Shown here: positions 1-11,129 of the stretch, in pieces
How positions within the stretch are numbered: the first letter of the stretch is position 1
Layout of the letters: the number at the start of each line of letters is the position of its first letter
Source: Bactrocera neohumeralis
Taxonomy: Eukaryota > Arthropoda > Insecta > Diptera > Tephritidae
Length of the DNA: 64,000 nt
Reading direction: 5' to 3'
Assembly: GCF_024586455.1 (NCBI RefSeq)
Contig: NC_065920.1
Span: 52,009,109 to 52,073,108, forward strand
Made by a program: the position numbers and the translations under genes
Notes under the pieces: generated by a model
Told to the model about the DNA's origin: nothing
The model's database searches: none
The model's input: the letters and a program-made list of their open reading frames with translations, nothing else

Positions 1-195
1 GTGAATTAGTTTAGCTTAGAAAGTACCAACTAAGGCTTAGGTTAAGTAAAAAGGTCGATGCAAAAACGTCTCTCCGTTAGACCGCTAAGAACTCCGGTGT
101 GTTGTGATACCTACAACTCTTGTGTATTGATTGAAAAGACGCTCGAAATTCGACAAAGCGCTCCGAGGCTGCCGCAAGTTTGTTGAAGCGATTCT

Positions 196-1248
196 CGGAG
201 GCTGCTATTTATATTTCTGGCCTAGGCAACACTAAGTGTTGCTAGGTGCAATCTGACATTTCCATTGGAAATTTTGACGTTTTTTAGCATAACATCACTC
301 AGAACGTTTTGCCATTTAATCGTGAATTGTTTTATTTACAGGGAATTAAAAAATTCATCTCGGCCAAAAAATGGAATTAACTCGTGAACATTTTCGTGCG
401 ATCATTTTTCACAACTTTCGACGTGGATTATCACGACAAGAGTGCATCGATGAACTAAAATCTTTGTATGGCTATGAAGCACCATCCTATAGCACTGTGA
501 AAAACGTGAACTGATAATGCAAGACCGTCATGTAACATGCCTTCAGATAGAGGCATGCCTATGCATTTCTCCCACCAGCATACATTCGATATTGCATGAA
601 CATCTGGCCGTAAAAAGGTTTGTTCTCGTTGGATCCCGCACAATTTGACAATCGCTCAAAAAAAGGCTCGTGTGGATTGGTGTAAAGAAATGCTGAAAAA
701 ACACGATCGCGGTGCTTCAAAAGACGTTTATAAGATCGTCACAGGTGACGAATCATGGATGTATGCGTATGAGCCCGAAACAAAACAGCAATCGACCGTG
801 TGGGTCTTCCAAGACGAGCCAAATCCAACGAAAGTTGTTCGTGGAAGAAGCACTTCGAAGCAAATGGTCGCCTGTTTCTTCGCCAAAACTGGTCATGTGC
901 ACCATGACAATGCGAGCTCTCACACATCGGCTCAAACCAGCGCCTTTTTGACCGGCCAAAACGTCGAATTGATGGGTCATCCGCCGTACAGCCTTGACTT
1001 GGCACCCAATGACTTCTTTTTATTCCCACACATCAAGAAAATAATGCGTGGTCAACCATTTTCGTCGCCAAAAGATGCTGTTCAAGCATTCAAAAACCAT
1101 GTTTTGGAGGTGTCTCAATCGGAGTGGAAAAAGTGCTTCGAAAATTGGTTTGGTTTAAATCTTGATGGAGAATATTTTGAAAAACAATGAAACCATTTTC
1201 GTTGATAAATATTCCTATTTTCATTATTAGGCCATATATAGCAGCCCT
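196..1248 (+). mobile_element. mariner element, internally deleted (copy 1)
   Basis: This is a Tc1/mariner DNA transposon. The right end, read inward, is AGGGCTGCTATATATGGCC. The left end near 196 is a diverged match (GGCTGCTATTTATATTTC), and a TA follows the right end. A second copy at 39196 has nearly the same 5' terminus and leader, so both belong to one family. Comparison of the two shows that copy 1 lost exactly 100 bp after base 505, and a second piece of coding sequence is missing near base 900. At about 1053 bp it is shorter than the usual 1.3 kb. It cannot make its own transposase. Confidence 0.9.
371..1190 (+). pseudogene. mariner transposase (DD34D), broken
   Basis: This is the remnant of a cut-and-paste transposase. 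It starts at the ATG at 371 with an intact N-terminal helix-turn-helix region (MELTREHFRAII...LYGYEAPSYSTVKN). A 100-bp deletion then shifts the frame to a TGA at 512. The reading resumes in other frames (RELIMQDRHVT, then IPHNLTIAQKKARVDWC) and stays open to 1190. All three catalytic aspartates can be seen: TGDES, HHDNASSH and APNDFFLF. There are 34 residues between the second and third, the mariner signature. Around 35 residues appear to be missing between GHV and HHDN, in frame. The usual YSPDLAP motif reads YSLDLAP. Confidence 0.9.
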
Positions 1249-1489
1249 TAATAATACGTACTTGCCGTACTCGCTTCTTGACTAACTCTGCTTGAAAAAG
1301 ACTACAGTAGTTCTCTTTAAGCTTCGCCTCATTCTTGAAAAAGCCCACTGCAGCTCTTAACCAGCGACTTCGTATCAAGAGTAGTTTCTCCGACATAAAG
1401 ACCTACGTTTTTAGGGATGTAGTCGAAGAAGCAATAAATATCCTAATGTCTCAGTTTGGACTCTGTCACATACAAAGCTTTCCTGTGTC

Positions 1490-1675
1490 TTACAGCATCT
1501 TCGCGGTAATACATATGCCTAAATCGACAGGAGCTATTAGCAGTATGACATTCACTGGCGTTGTTACTTGTAGTGCACCACAGATGGCAATGAGAGCCGC
1601 TCTTTTTACACGTTCAAGTTTTATAGCCAGCGTCATTTCTCCGAGCGCCTCCACCAAACGAATATTCTATAAAAT
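1490..1675 (-). pseudogene. LINE ORF2 C-terminal fragment
   Basis: The minus strand reads RLVEALGEMTLAIKLERVKR followed by AALIAICGALQVTTPVNVIL and LIAPVDL before a stop. This pattern (KLxxVQRxAxLxITGAxRTTPTxALxVLLxLPPLDL) is characteristic of the segment after the reverse transcriptase domain in insect jockey/I/R1-group non-LTR retrotransposons. The plus-strand ORF over the same bases is a shadow. It is an isolated fragment of about 60 codons with stops on both sides. Confidence 0.55.
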
Positions 1676-1689
1676 GTTATTGGTGAAAG

Positions 1690-2645
1690 GCCCCTCTCCT
1701 TCTTAATAGCTCGTCTATAAGAGTATAAGCCAACGGATGCCCTTCCTTACTCTCTTCTCAATGTTTGACCTCAATAAAAGCTTTATGACAGCGAGCCTTC
1801 GAGTACGAAGAGAGGGACGTCTGGAATTCTAAATCAGGAGGTTTGGCTTTTTTTAACGGCTGTAAAAATCATTTCTCAGAGGTCAGCGTTGGTATTATTA
1901 AAATGGCTTATTTTCGTGTGATAAGCGATACTCCATATTTTCAGAGTTTTTTTGTGAGGAATAGTGCCGATAATAGTCTAGTTTGATCTGTTGAGATCAG
2001 CGATCTCCAATTGCCCAAAATATTTTAGTAAATGAACCACGCAAAACATTTGAGTTATACTTCAAAGAAAAGTATTAGTCATAGAAATGAATAAAGCGAC
2101 AAACAAATCCTTCCCTGAAATATGAAAGTTCTCTAAGCTTATAAAATATGAAGCCGCTTGTGTGCTAATACCCTCAGGATAGCAGTAAGCAATGCTGATG
2201 TATTACAAAAACTCAGACTCAGAGCCAATGTCAAAAGCATACTGGTTTCATAGAGACAACGACGGCGGGCAGGGGGTCAGTCATGCTGCTATGGTGGGTT
2301 GTAGTTGGCAGCGTTTGTGAGTGGCCACATTGAGCTTAAGTGAAATGCAAACACGGTGATAATGAATTTTTACAAAAAATGCGTGCTTTCGAATACATAT
2401 GTATGTATGTATACAAAGCAGTAAAATAAAAAACTAAATAAGGGCAGAAAAATACGCATAACACTGAGTGAGAGAAATACTCTAGATTTGGTGGATATTA
2501 TACTGTAAGATATATGTATGTGTGTAGGTTATTTTTTATGTAGACGGTGTAACCAGGATTGCTTTGTAGTAAAAAGATGGTTAATATATTTTTGAAATAT
2601 TTTTAGTCCATTTTTATTTCTAGTATAAAATTTTTTTTAACGTAT
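1690..2645. other. no gene recognised
   Basis: AT-rich sequence without a supportable gene. A GC-richer patch lies near 2260-2330 and a short TATG microsatellite at about 2395-2415. Likely intronic. Confidence 0.5.
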
Positions 2646-2649
2646 TATA

Positions 2650-3340
2650 TGATCAAATTTGATTCGGACTGATAAAAAATCACATATTTTTGTACAAATC
2701 TTCATTGACGTCATCACAATAGACTCTTGAGAGAAAGCATTCCAAATTTATATCCAATTTTCTAATTAGTCTTTTAGTCTTTAAACAGATTCGGTTGGGT
2801 TGGCCTTCAGCGAATTTTAGTTTTTTCGACTTCGGCTCGTCTTTGGAGCCCCATTCGCTAGATTGTTGAACAGTTTCGACGTCATATTCGTAAATTAACT
2901 TCTCGTCACCAGTAAGAATGAGTTCAATGGATGTAAAGTCCTTATCTCTTTTGCAAACTCTACTCAACGTAGTTTTTTTTGCAAAATATTCGTCGTTTTG
3001 GTACAAGTTTAGCATTAACATGCTTCATACAAACAAAACATTAACCAATATGTATTGAGTCATCATCTTCCATTTCTTTGATACCAACACGATGATTTCA
3101 AACACTTTTTTTTTGCTATTTCGATGATATCGTCAGTAATAGAGACTGGCAAAGCTCAATGATCTCACGGTTTTCACTGAATGTTTTGTGCCATTTAAAT
3201 ACTGGTGTTCGAGATAAGTTAGACGCTCCAAAATACCTCTGCAAAATTTTCGAGGATTACGTAGCCTTGATTTTATTAGAAACATAAAATTTCAACTCGC
3301 TTACGCGCGCTTAGTCCGGCTCAAATTTGATCAGATGATG
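2650..3340 (-). mobile_element. mariner fragment, decayed
   Basis: The minus strand encodes pieces of a mariner transposase: an N-terminal part (KFYVSNKIKAT, TPVFKWHKTFSENREIIEL) around 3290-3140, and a catalytic-domain piece at 3021-2680 with TGDEKLIYEYDVETVQQSSE, where the first aspartate is retained. The next residues (WGSKDEPKSKK) fit the same domain. Most of the catalytic domain is then deleted and the reading runs into a short C-terminus. TGATCAAATTTGATTCGGAC at the left and its imperfect inverse at about 3314-3335 look like terminal inverted repeats. Stops and frameshifts break the N-terminal half. Confidence 0.7.
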
Positions 3341-3344
3341 GATA

Positions 3345-4534
3345 TATTTGACTTGCTGCTTTTGACGAGCTCTGTCGAGTGAAACGGACTTCGTACTGAA
3401 GCTTGACTTCACAAGGCACTATTCTTGTTTAGCTTGGCCATAATATAATTTTGTAGGCGTGGTTATCGTCTCTTGTCATTGTTTCTTTAAAAGGCAAAAC
3501 TTTGGCACGATGATATGGTTAACTTTTAATGTATGATGAACCAAAAAAAAACCGTTATGTGAACAAAACTATAATGCACTGTGAGCAACAACACACGCTG
3601 TGCTTAATTGTACACCCACACATACACAACTGCGCACATTCATCCAATTGAAAATAACCATACGCAGGTAGCAAAGCGTATGAAAAACTTTTGAATAATT
3701 TCCAAGGTGCAAACATAGTAACATTTCTCTGTATATATGCATATGCAGGTGTGTGTAGGAGTGGAAAAATTAATGTGCGTACGAGAGGAAAAAAACACCG
3801 CTACACATCATGATACTAATTACACCAACAAGTGGAGAATAAATTCACATACTTGTAGGCGCATAGAGCACACTGCTTGTAGCTTAGAGCTGACAGTGTG
3901 TATGTGCATGCGCATGTGTTTGTGTGTGTGTGTATGTGCATGTGAATGGGCTCATACAAATACATGCATGCATATTGATAGTGGTAGGAAATGTGTGCGA
4001 CAAGGTCACAATTGTATGCCACACTCGCCTAGACAAAAGTAAACAGCAGCGCATTCATAAACTTGCTATCTGCTATCTCCTGAAGCACCCACACACATAT
4101 ACATATATGCATGCTTACATACAAATAAAAATATAAGCGCTGTGGTAACTTTCCTTGCATATTTGTCTGAGTGTGTGTGTTCGTATTGGTGAGTTTTTGT
4201 ATTCAAATTGCAACGGAAATGAAAGTTGACATTCGTGAATTGTACGCAGTGGGTCAACGCATGTAAAAACTTTGACAGCAAAGGTGCGTGGTTGGCTAGG
4301 CATTCTCTGGGTCGCAGTGTTGGTGTGTTTGATAATGAAAATAAAATTTGCAATGAGTTGAAAACATATATTATACTATATAAAAATAATAATATATGGA
4401 AAAATTTCATTTTTTATATTGGATAATTCATAGTACGTGAAGAAATCGGGACTTTTCAAAGTCAATTAATTAACCTAGTGGGAAATTTCGAAAAAACAAT
4501 TCTTTCATATTTTGATTGTCTTTACCTTTATTAG
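3345..4534. other. no gene; CA/TG-rich stretch
   Basis: ORFs at 3737-4410 on both strands are made of TG/CA and CATA microsatellite (for example 3893-3945) and have no protein-family features. Nothing else is recognised. Confidence 0.6.
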
Positions 4535-4684
4535 TAACATACTAAAATTTTCTACTACTGAAATAATTTAAAGACTAGTTCAATCTGTTTATCTTTAAAA
4601 TCTGAAGGCCTCAAACACTGAAGCAGTTGAATACTTTTTAGTAGATACCGAGAAATAAATAAATAAAATGACGATTGGGCAGAA
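4535..4684 (+). repeat. duplicated 150-bp segment, copy A
   Basis: It begins TAACATACTAAAATTTTCTA and ends TTGGGCAGAAA. It is almost base-for-base identical to 5361-5515 apart from a few substitutions near its right end and one 10-bp insertion in copy B. The two copies are direct repeats 826 bp apart. Confidence 0.9.
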
Positions 4685-5360
4685 AGCGAAAACTTTTTGA
4701 CGCGCGATTTCTCGGTTTTTTCATTTTTACGATTTTTCTTAATTGGCGGGCAAGATAGAAAAAAAGTAAAAGTCCTATCGAAACGAAGCAAAATGCGTTG
4801 TATTTGGAATTAAATTCTCTTCTAAGTGAACCTAAAATACCTTAAGAAAGTTAACATTAATCCGGTTTTTAAACGATTTAAAGTAAATTTTTTTTTTTTT
4901 AAATGCATTCTTTTTTAATCTGCGAAAACTTGTTGAATTTTCTTGGTTCACCTAGGAATTACACTATTGAAAATAAAAAATTTCTTTTGTTTTTTTGTTT
5001 CAGATGAAAATTGCGACCTGCATCATGCCCGCCACACAGAAATTTGCACAAGATGGGCAAAATCCGTACTGCCATTTCTTCAAAATGAAAGAAATCCATT
5101 AAATGTATAACTAAACAAAAAAATTTGAAGAAATTTTCACAAATATATAAGAATTTAAATAGTTTTTTTAAAAGGGTTTCATTTCAAGATTTCTTTCCAT
5201 TTTTGAAATACTATAGCTATGTCAACCAAATATAGATTACAGTTTTGATAATAACCAACCCCTCTTTTTGAAAATCACTAAAAGTGCGTTAACCGACTAA
5301 CAAAAACGTCAAAAAAAAATTTTCTTGAAGAAACAAAAGGAAGCTGCATTCTTTTCTCAA
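4685..5360. other. spacer between duplicated segments, no gene
   Basis: AT-rich, with poly-T and poly-A tracts. No ORF or element is recognised. Confidence 0.5.
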
Positions 5361-5515
5361 TAACATACTAAAATTTTCTACTACTGAAATAATTTAAAGA
5401 CTAGTTCAATCTGTTTATCCTTAAAATCTGAAGGCCTCAAACACTGAAGCAGTTGAATACTTTTTAGTAGATAAATAGAAATAAATAAATAAAATCTACT
5501 ACTGTTGGGCAGAAA
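5361..5515 (+). repeat. duplicated 150-bp segment, copy B
   Basis: Direct repeat of 4535-4684. It carries an extra TCTACTACTG near its right end; the same 10-mer also occurs near the start of the segment. It lies just upstream of a mariner copy. Confidence 0.9.
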
Positions 5516-5599
5516 ATAGTAAGACTAAAGAGACTTTAATTAAAATTTCGCGAACCCATTTTCGTTTTTTTCTAGGTTGTTGTGACTGTCAGTAACATC

Positions 5600-6700
5600 T
5601 GTGACAAATGTTACATAAAAATAATCATTGGTTTTTAGTATACGTTTGTCTTACTGAAGTGCCTAAAGTGCATTCGGCGATTTTTACTCTGGGAGATATT
5701 ATTCAGCAAGGAAGTGCCATTAAATTTTGTGTGCGGAATCAAATTTCTGGTGCTGAAACATTTAGAATGTTGGAAAAAGCCTTCGGTAATAATTGTTTGT
5801 CACGAGCAAGCGTTGCTTTTTTTGCTACAAACTACAAGAGGGTTGAGAACGCGTTGACGACAAACCACGTCCAGGACGGTCATCAAATGGGAATCGCTGA
5901 TTAATGGTCAGATCTTACTGGCATACTTCGAATCTTAAAGTATGAGTGAAAACCATTTTGAAAGATCATTTGGGCCTAGAAAAAGATTGGTTCCAAAATT
6001 ACTAATTTCTTTCGAAAAACAGTATCGCGTTAACGTCGGGGAAACAAGGCTTTCCGAACACCGCGATGTCAAGAAACGTATTATTACAGACAATGCGTCT
6101 TAGATCTATGCTTATGATTCGGAAACAGTTGATCATCGGCCGAATATGGATAAGGTGAGCCGAAGCCAGAAAAACTACGTAAAAGGAGATCAAAAATCAA
6201 GGTTATATTGACAGCTTTCTCCGATTGTCGAGCTAAGGTGCACGAACTCCTTCTGGCTGGCCAAACGATCAACAAGGAATACTATTTGATTAAGCGTATT
6301 AGTAAAAAGAGGCCGCACGGACCGAAAATCCGTGGTCTTTGCACCACGTTAATGCACTGTCGCATACTGCATTGATTCTTCGTGTGTTTTTCGCCAAATT
6401 TCCAACCAATATCGTGCCACAACCACCGTATTCGCCTAATTTAGATCCGTATGACTTTTGGTTGTTCAGTAAACTCTAACGATCGCTCCGGAGAAACCGT
6501 ATTGAGTCAATTGAAAACATTAAATGTGAATAGTTACGCGTATTAAAGGCTATTCCGGAAATTGGCTTTAACAACTGTTTCGAGGAGGATTGGAAAACAT
6601 GTTGGCACAAGCCCATTGGAGTCAAGGGAAATTACTTTGAGAATTTTGAAGAATAAATTAAAAGTTTTAAAATTATTAACGAAGTCTTACTTCCTCATTT
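5600..6700 (+). mobile_element. mariner element, inactive (family shared with 49.5 kb)
   Basis: A nearly full-length but decayed mariner. N-terminal residues read SAIKFCVRNQISGAETFRML followed by EKAFGNNCLSRASV (about 5715-5810). The next part is split over several frames: NHVQDGHQ, then KSLISFEKQYRVNVGETRLS-like, then YAYDSET. The C-terminus near 6590-6650 reads WKTCWHKPIGVKGNYFENF. Two of three catalytic positions are lost: TGDE reads TDNA at about 6090, and HHDN reads HHVN at about 6338. The third (PYDFW, about 6447) remains. A stop follows TDNAS. The same family lies at 49515-50510. Confidence 0.85.
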
Positions 6701-6724
6701 GCAACGAACCATGACGACCCAGCA

Positions 6725-7000
6725 CACTGCTAAATTTTAGTATTCTGCCTCTGCCCAGAACCTACAGTTTGCACAAGAGTCAATACTCTTGTTAAATGTG
6801 TGCTTCTTGATTCAATAGTGCTCAGTGTTAGATGCCACAAGTAGCTGAATTTTCCTCTCAGAAGGTTGATTACGCTTTTGAACCCAGTGAAGTTGTAACC
6901 ACCCATTAGCAACTGGCGCTTGAATGTGAGTTGTTGGGAAATGTTTGAACAAGTCATAGAAAATTGGGCTAAACGGTTGGACCATATGAGACGTAGCCGT
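6725..7000 (-). pseudogene. LINE C-terminal fragment
   Basis: The minus strand reads RQLLMGGYNFTGFKSVINLL followed by RGKF. In a second frame it continues as an IQLLVASNTEHY...SIDSCANCRFWAEAE-like stretch. These match the segment after RNase H in insect LINE ORF2: a GGYN...INLPRxKF block, then TGHC...CRFCxExE. The first block is also present at about 53090-53165 on the plus strand, so the two loci carry related LINEs. One frameshift lies between the blocks. Nothing upstream of this piece is preserved here. Confidence 0.6.
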
Positions 7001-8920
7001 ATCTTTCGAATGATAATAAACAATTCCCATTAAATTTCAAGTTTCTGCTTTTTTTTCTTTAAAAAGTAGGAACATCGAAATGGATCACCCTTTATGTACA
7101 AATCCTTTCTAAACTTTCAGTGTTTTTGACTTTGACAATCGATTAAATGGTAGGACTTTCGTATATAGTTATGAGAAGGAATATTTTTGCAATACTTTCG
7201 GTTTGAGAACTCAAGACAGAATTTTAAGTTTCCAACGAGATCTCGTTTTTTAGTTAAGAAAGTGTTTAGACTCTGTTTCCGATTGTGAGTAGAAAAAAAT
7301 CTTAAGAGCCAAGTTTTACGAAGTAATTTAATGGTGGATACTCGCATTGATTAATTTAGGAATCATTTTTGGCTTACGAACACACTGAAGACTGAATTGC
7401 AAGGCTATAACGAGGTCTCGTTTTTAGATAAGAAAATTATCTTTGAACTACACTATATATATTATAGTATTTCTAAAGTACGATTTCGAAGTATTACCTC
7501 TTCGTCTGTTTTAGTACAAATATATTTCTTTAAGCCTTAGGTAAACTTACTGTGCGTTTTAAGGCCTGAAATACACTCTTTTCTCATATTACTCTTAATT
7601 TCATTAATATATTATTTTCACCACAGTAGTTGTTTTTGTCTTAACCAACACAAATTTTTATTAATATTATTATTATTACTAAAGAGGTTGTTGTTGCTTT
7701 AGCTTTCATACTATTCTCAGTGTTTTTCTCAATTTTCTTTAGCGTTGCTTCAAAAAAAGGCAGCTAGTACGTTTGAGTGATTACTCATACGCCATGTTGA
7801 GCACAGTCAACCTCAAAGTACGCGAAAAATCGCTGTTTAATGCTTTTAATTTATTATGGCTTGTAAAAAAGCTTGTAGAAACTAACTGTTTATTTAACGT
7901 AATTCACAAAACCGTTAGCCAACGCTGAGGGAGGCTAACTAATCACTCATTTATAACGCAAAGTTATGCTAGTGTCTGACATTACCTACAAAATTCTTTT
8001 CAATCACATTGCTTTGCAATCTTTTGTAAAAAGTAGCTGAGCTTCACACATACATATATATTAAATAGATATTTTTGCATGTATATCTTAGCTGAATACT
8101 TTTGAAAGACTTAGCTTTTTTCAGTGAAATTCCACTTGCGCCTTAATGTATGCTAAGACATGACATACTTTACTCAACACTCGTGTGTCAGTCCTTCCCG
8201 CTATGCATAACACTTTCTTTTCACACTTTTAAAATCCTTCATTCGTTTGAGGTTTTTTGTTTTGTTGGCAGCTACTTGTGCGTGTTGTTGCCACCAGCAC
8301 AATTCAAGGCCATTATTTGCCACTTATCACACGCACTTGCTGCAAATAGACGCGTGCATGCGTAGCGTATATATGTAGTTATATAACTGTATATATAAAG
8401 AAATTTGTATGTGTGAAATTGTAGTTGCATAAAAGTCATGGTGAGCTTTTCATTCGGCGGCACAAAGTTCTATATAAACATATGCATGTGGTTAACTGGA
8501 ATATATTGCCGTAGCGTATACATAAATATATTTAATATTCGCACATCTGCGTGAGGTCCACCACTTAACATGATTTTTCAGCGCAATCAGCGCGGTTTTA
8601 CTTATTATTTTTCCATATTCTATACGATAGCTTAATAAATCTTTTCATTTTGACCTTCTTTGATCGCATGACTTTTAATATTGTTAATTTTTTCGTAAAA
8701 TTTAATGTGTTAATGCTGTGTGGTTTTTGTTTCCTTACTAATTGTTGACAGATCGGAGAATCAATGAAATAAAGCTTTGGTGGAGCTTTTCTATCTAATA
8801 TAGATGAGGTATATTTGTCGCAGCTAGTAATCGAGTATGGAAGGTATGGAAAGCAAATGAAAGATAAAATTGATATTGTCTGGCATGACTGCGTCGTATA
8901 GTCAATTTCTGACAGCTTTT
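7000..8920. other. no gene recognised
   Basis: AT-rich sequence. ORFs of 60-76 codons (such as 7117-7347 minus and 8150-8365 plus) show no family features and no supporting splice structure. Likely intronic. Confidence 0.5.
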
Positions 8921-8924
8921 TCGC

Positions 8925-9600
8925 CCGCTGGGAAGCGCTGATGGGTCGAAACTGAAGGTTGGTTAGAAGGAAATCTTTTTTGGGAGTTCTTTCTCGAGCT
9001 TAGTTTTAATTTATCGGATCACCATAGCGTTTTTCAAGCGTAAGAGATTGTCACTGCATGGAAATGCAACATCTTTCAGATAAGTGAGTATACAAACGAA
9101 CAGTAGAGGCGCCATACTTGCCTTGAGCTCGCTCACTGTGCGCTCAAAGTTAGTTAAGAACTGAGTGACCTCACTACCGATAGCACGTTACTTCATTAAC
9201 ATACTCATTTGTGTGGCTGGTCATAGTGGAATCGCTAGACACTGCAAAGTCGATAAGTTCGTAAGAGAGGGAAACATTTTCGCGATTAAATCGTTCGGAA
9301 CATGTTGGGTTGCCGTTGTCCTCATGCGCTCTAGTGCAGAACCTGTGGAGTTTGCGCGAACTTAGCAAACACTTGTCAAAACTTAGTGTTCGCGAGGTCA
9401 TAGCGAAATCGTTGAACATTGCGATGATGTTCGTCAGAGAGGAAACATTCTCTACTTTAAATCAATGGGAAGGTCTTGGGTCGGCATTGTCCTCATTTGC
9501 TTTAGTGCTGGATCTTTGGACTTCGCGTGAGCTTAGCAGACACTGGTCAGAAACTAGCTTCAGTGTGGCTGCAAGACCTTCCTGACCTTATACGGAACGC
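8925..9600 (+). pseudogene. LINE RNase H domain remnant
   Basis: Ordered RNase H motifs of a non-LTR retrotransposon appear in several frames. ADGSKLK (about 8938) is the first acidic block. LSDHHSVFQA (about 9018) precedes the second. NSRGAILALSSLTVRSKLV is near 9101, and VAGHSGIARHCKVDKFVREG near 9215-9275 is the third block. The order and wording match the copy at 55900-56215 (DYCSVFQAEV, NSRATILALYSLTVRSGLV, LPGHSGIAENYEAYELAR), so both loci carry one family. Stops occur after VFQA and KLVKN. Part is tandemly duplicated (see 9221-9556). Confidence 0.7.
9221..9556 (+). repeat. diverged tandem duplication inside LINE remnant
   Basis: 9221-9380 and 9398-9556 are homologous. Both start GGTCATAG, pass through AGAGAGG(G)AAACATT, TTGTCCTCAT and CTTAGCA(G)ACAC, and end TGGTCA/TTGTCA. 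Substitutions are spread throughout, so the duplication is old or fell on already diverged copies. Confidence 0.75.
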
Positions 9601-9609
9601 AGGCCATCC

Positions 9610-11125
9610 ACACTACTACTCGCTTTCAATAAGGATATCCTTGCGCAATTATAGGGTTTCGTACCGGTCACTGCACAATTGGCAGGTACGTGATAAGGGT
9701 GAAACTCTGACGTTAACTGTCAAAACTGTGTTCTAAGCTGTCCAAGTGAGACCCACTGTTAAACAGACCATTTAACCTAACTTGACTTAACCAAGTCATG
9801 GTAGGAATATTCTTAAGACACCGATAAAGATCGACTCAGAAACAAAAATTTAAATGTGAACCAGCCAGTATTTGAAACACCGGACCTGAGAATCAGAACA
9901 GTGTTTGAAACACTTCAGAAGTCATAAGAGGTGGAGACAAGGAAAATAGTAAAAGACCAAGCTGCTGGCGCTCCAGTTGTTGAAAAAGAGCTCAAGTGCC
10001 AAAAATTGATGGTAAAGGAATACGAAAGTTTCGTGAAAAGGAAACAATCCGAACCTGCAGAAATCAGCAAACTAAGCAGTTCCCAGAAGAAAACGAAACG
10101 CTCACAAAACGGGTCATCGAAAACACAATAAATACCTGTAATAGTTCTTTCTTCTAACCTTAATTAGTTCGTTTACTCATGAGTATAGTCAACATCAATC
10201 CATTTGTCCAAGTTTTGCGGCTCAAGATCAAACTGTCTTTGAATTTTTATTAGAATGCCTGACTGGAAAACTTAGAAAAAGCGTTTTAAGGCCCCAATTT
10301 TTGCAAAACTTATTTTATTTTCTTGGGAGACCTCAGCCTATACCTTCAAATATTTCAAGCAATTCCTTCTATTGAAACACCTTAGTGGTATCAAAGGCAC
10401 TGCATTGACATTTGTGCAAGAACCAGCTCGTTTTCTTCTGCTGGCTCAAGCTTTTAGACAAATACAAACTTTTTGAGACAGTTTCGCACTTGGAATGCTT
10501 CAATAGCATCAGAGCCTCGGCATTGTTCTTGAAAAAGCCATATTGTCTCCGAGGTCGACTGCAGACATTTACTCTAAAACTAAACTCAATAGACACCTTT
10601 TTCTATTCATTGTATCAGCAAGTTGTTAATATTCAATACAAAATGTTTCTCAGAATTTTTTTTTTTTAATTTTTAACCCTCCTTGTCGGTAGCTTGAACT
10701 ATTTGCCGCGGCATACTGCTATGAGTGCGCTGGCTGCAACCATTATTCAGCACGAGTTTAGCTCATTTTTTTTAATACCCACATGGGTAGAAATCTTTTA
10801 CTTTATTTAGGTGAATACATACATATCGAGTATTTGATATTGACGGAACTTTTAAAGCACAGTGCGGCTGAAAAACATTTACATATGTATGTTTAGGTAA
10901 ATATTTAAGTTTATTTGTTTGTATATATGTATATCGCACTACCGTGCCCATTTTCTGCAAAAATTTTTTGGGACATTGAAAAATGCGGTTAAATGAAAAA
11001 TAGCACAAAATGAAATACAAAACAACAAATAACCTGGCATAGACGAATATGCCGCCATTGTGTTAGTGAATAACGGTAAATAAAAAATAAGAAAAAAGTT
11101 AACAGCAACTGCACACAAACTTTAA
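9610..11125. other. no certain gene; short lysine-rich ORF
   Basis: An ORF at 9931-10131 (66 codons) is rich in Lys, Ser and Glu. It ends ISKLSSSQKKTKRSQNGSSK and could be a scrap of a LINE ORF1, but I cannot place it. The rest is AT-rich with no recognised feature. Confidence 0.3.
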
Positions 11126-11129
11126 TACC

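Noticed and set aside
1335..1706. 123-codon plus-strand ORF as a gene
   Set aside because: The minus strand of the same bases reads as a LINE fragment; the plus ORF is a shadow.
3737..4410. Overlapping ORFs of 68-114 codons on both strands
   Set aside because: They consist of CA/TG and CATA microsatellite and show no protein-family features.
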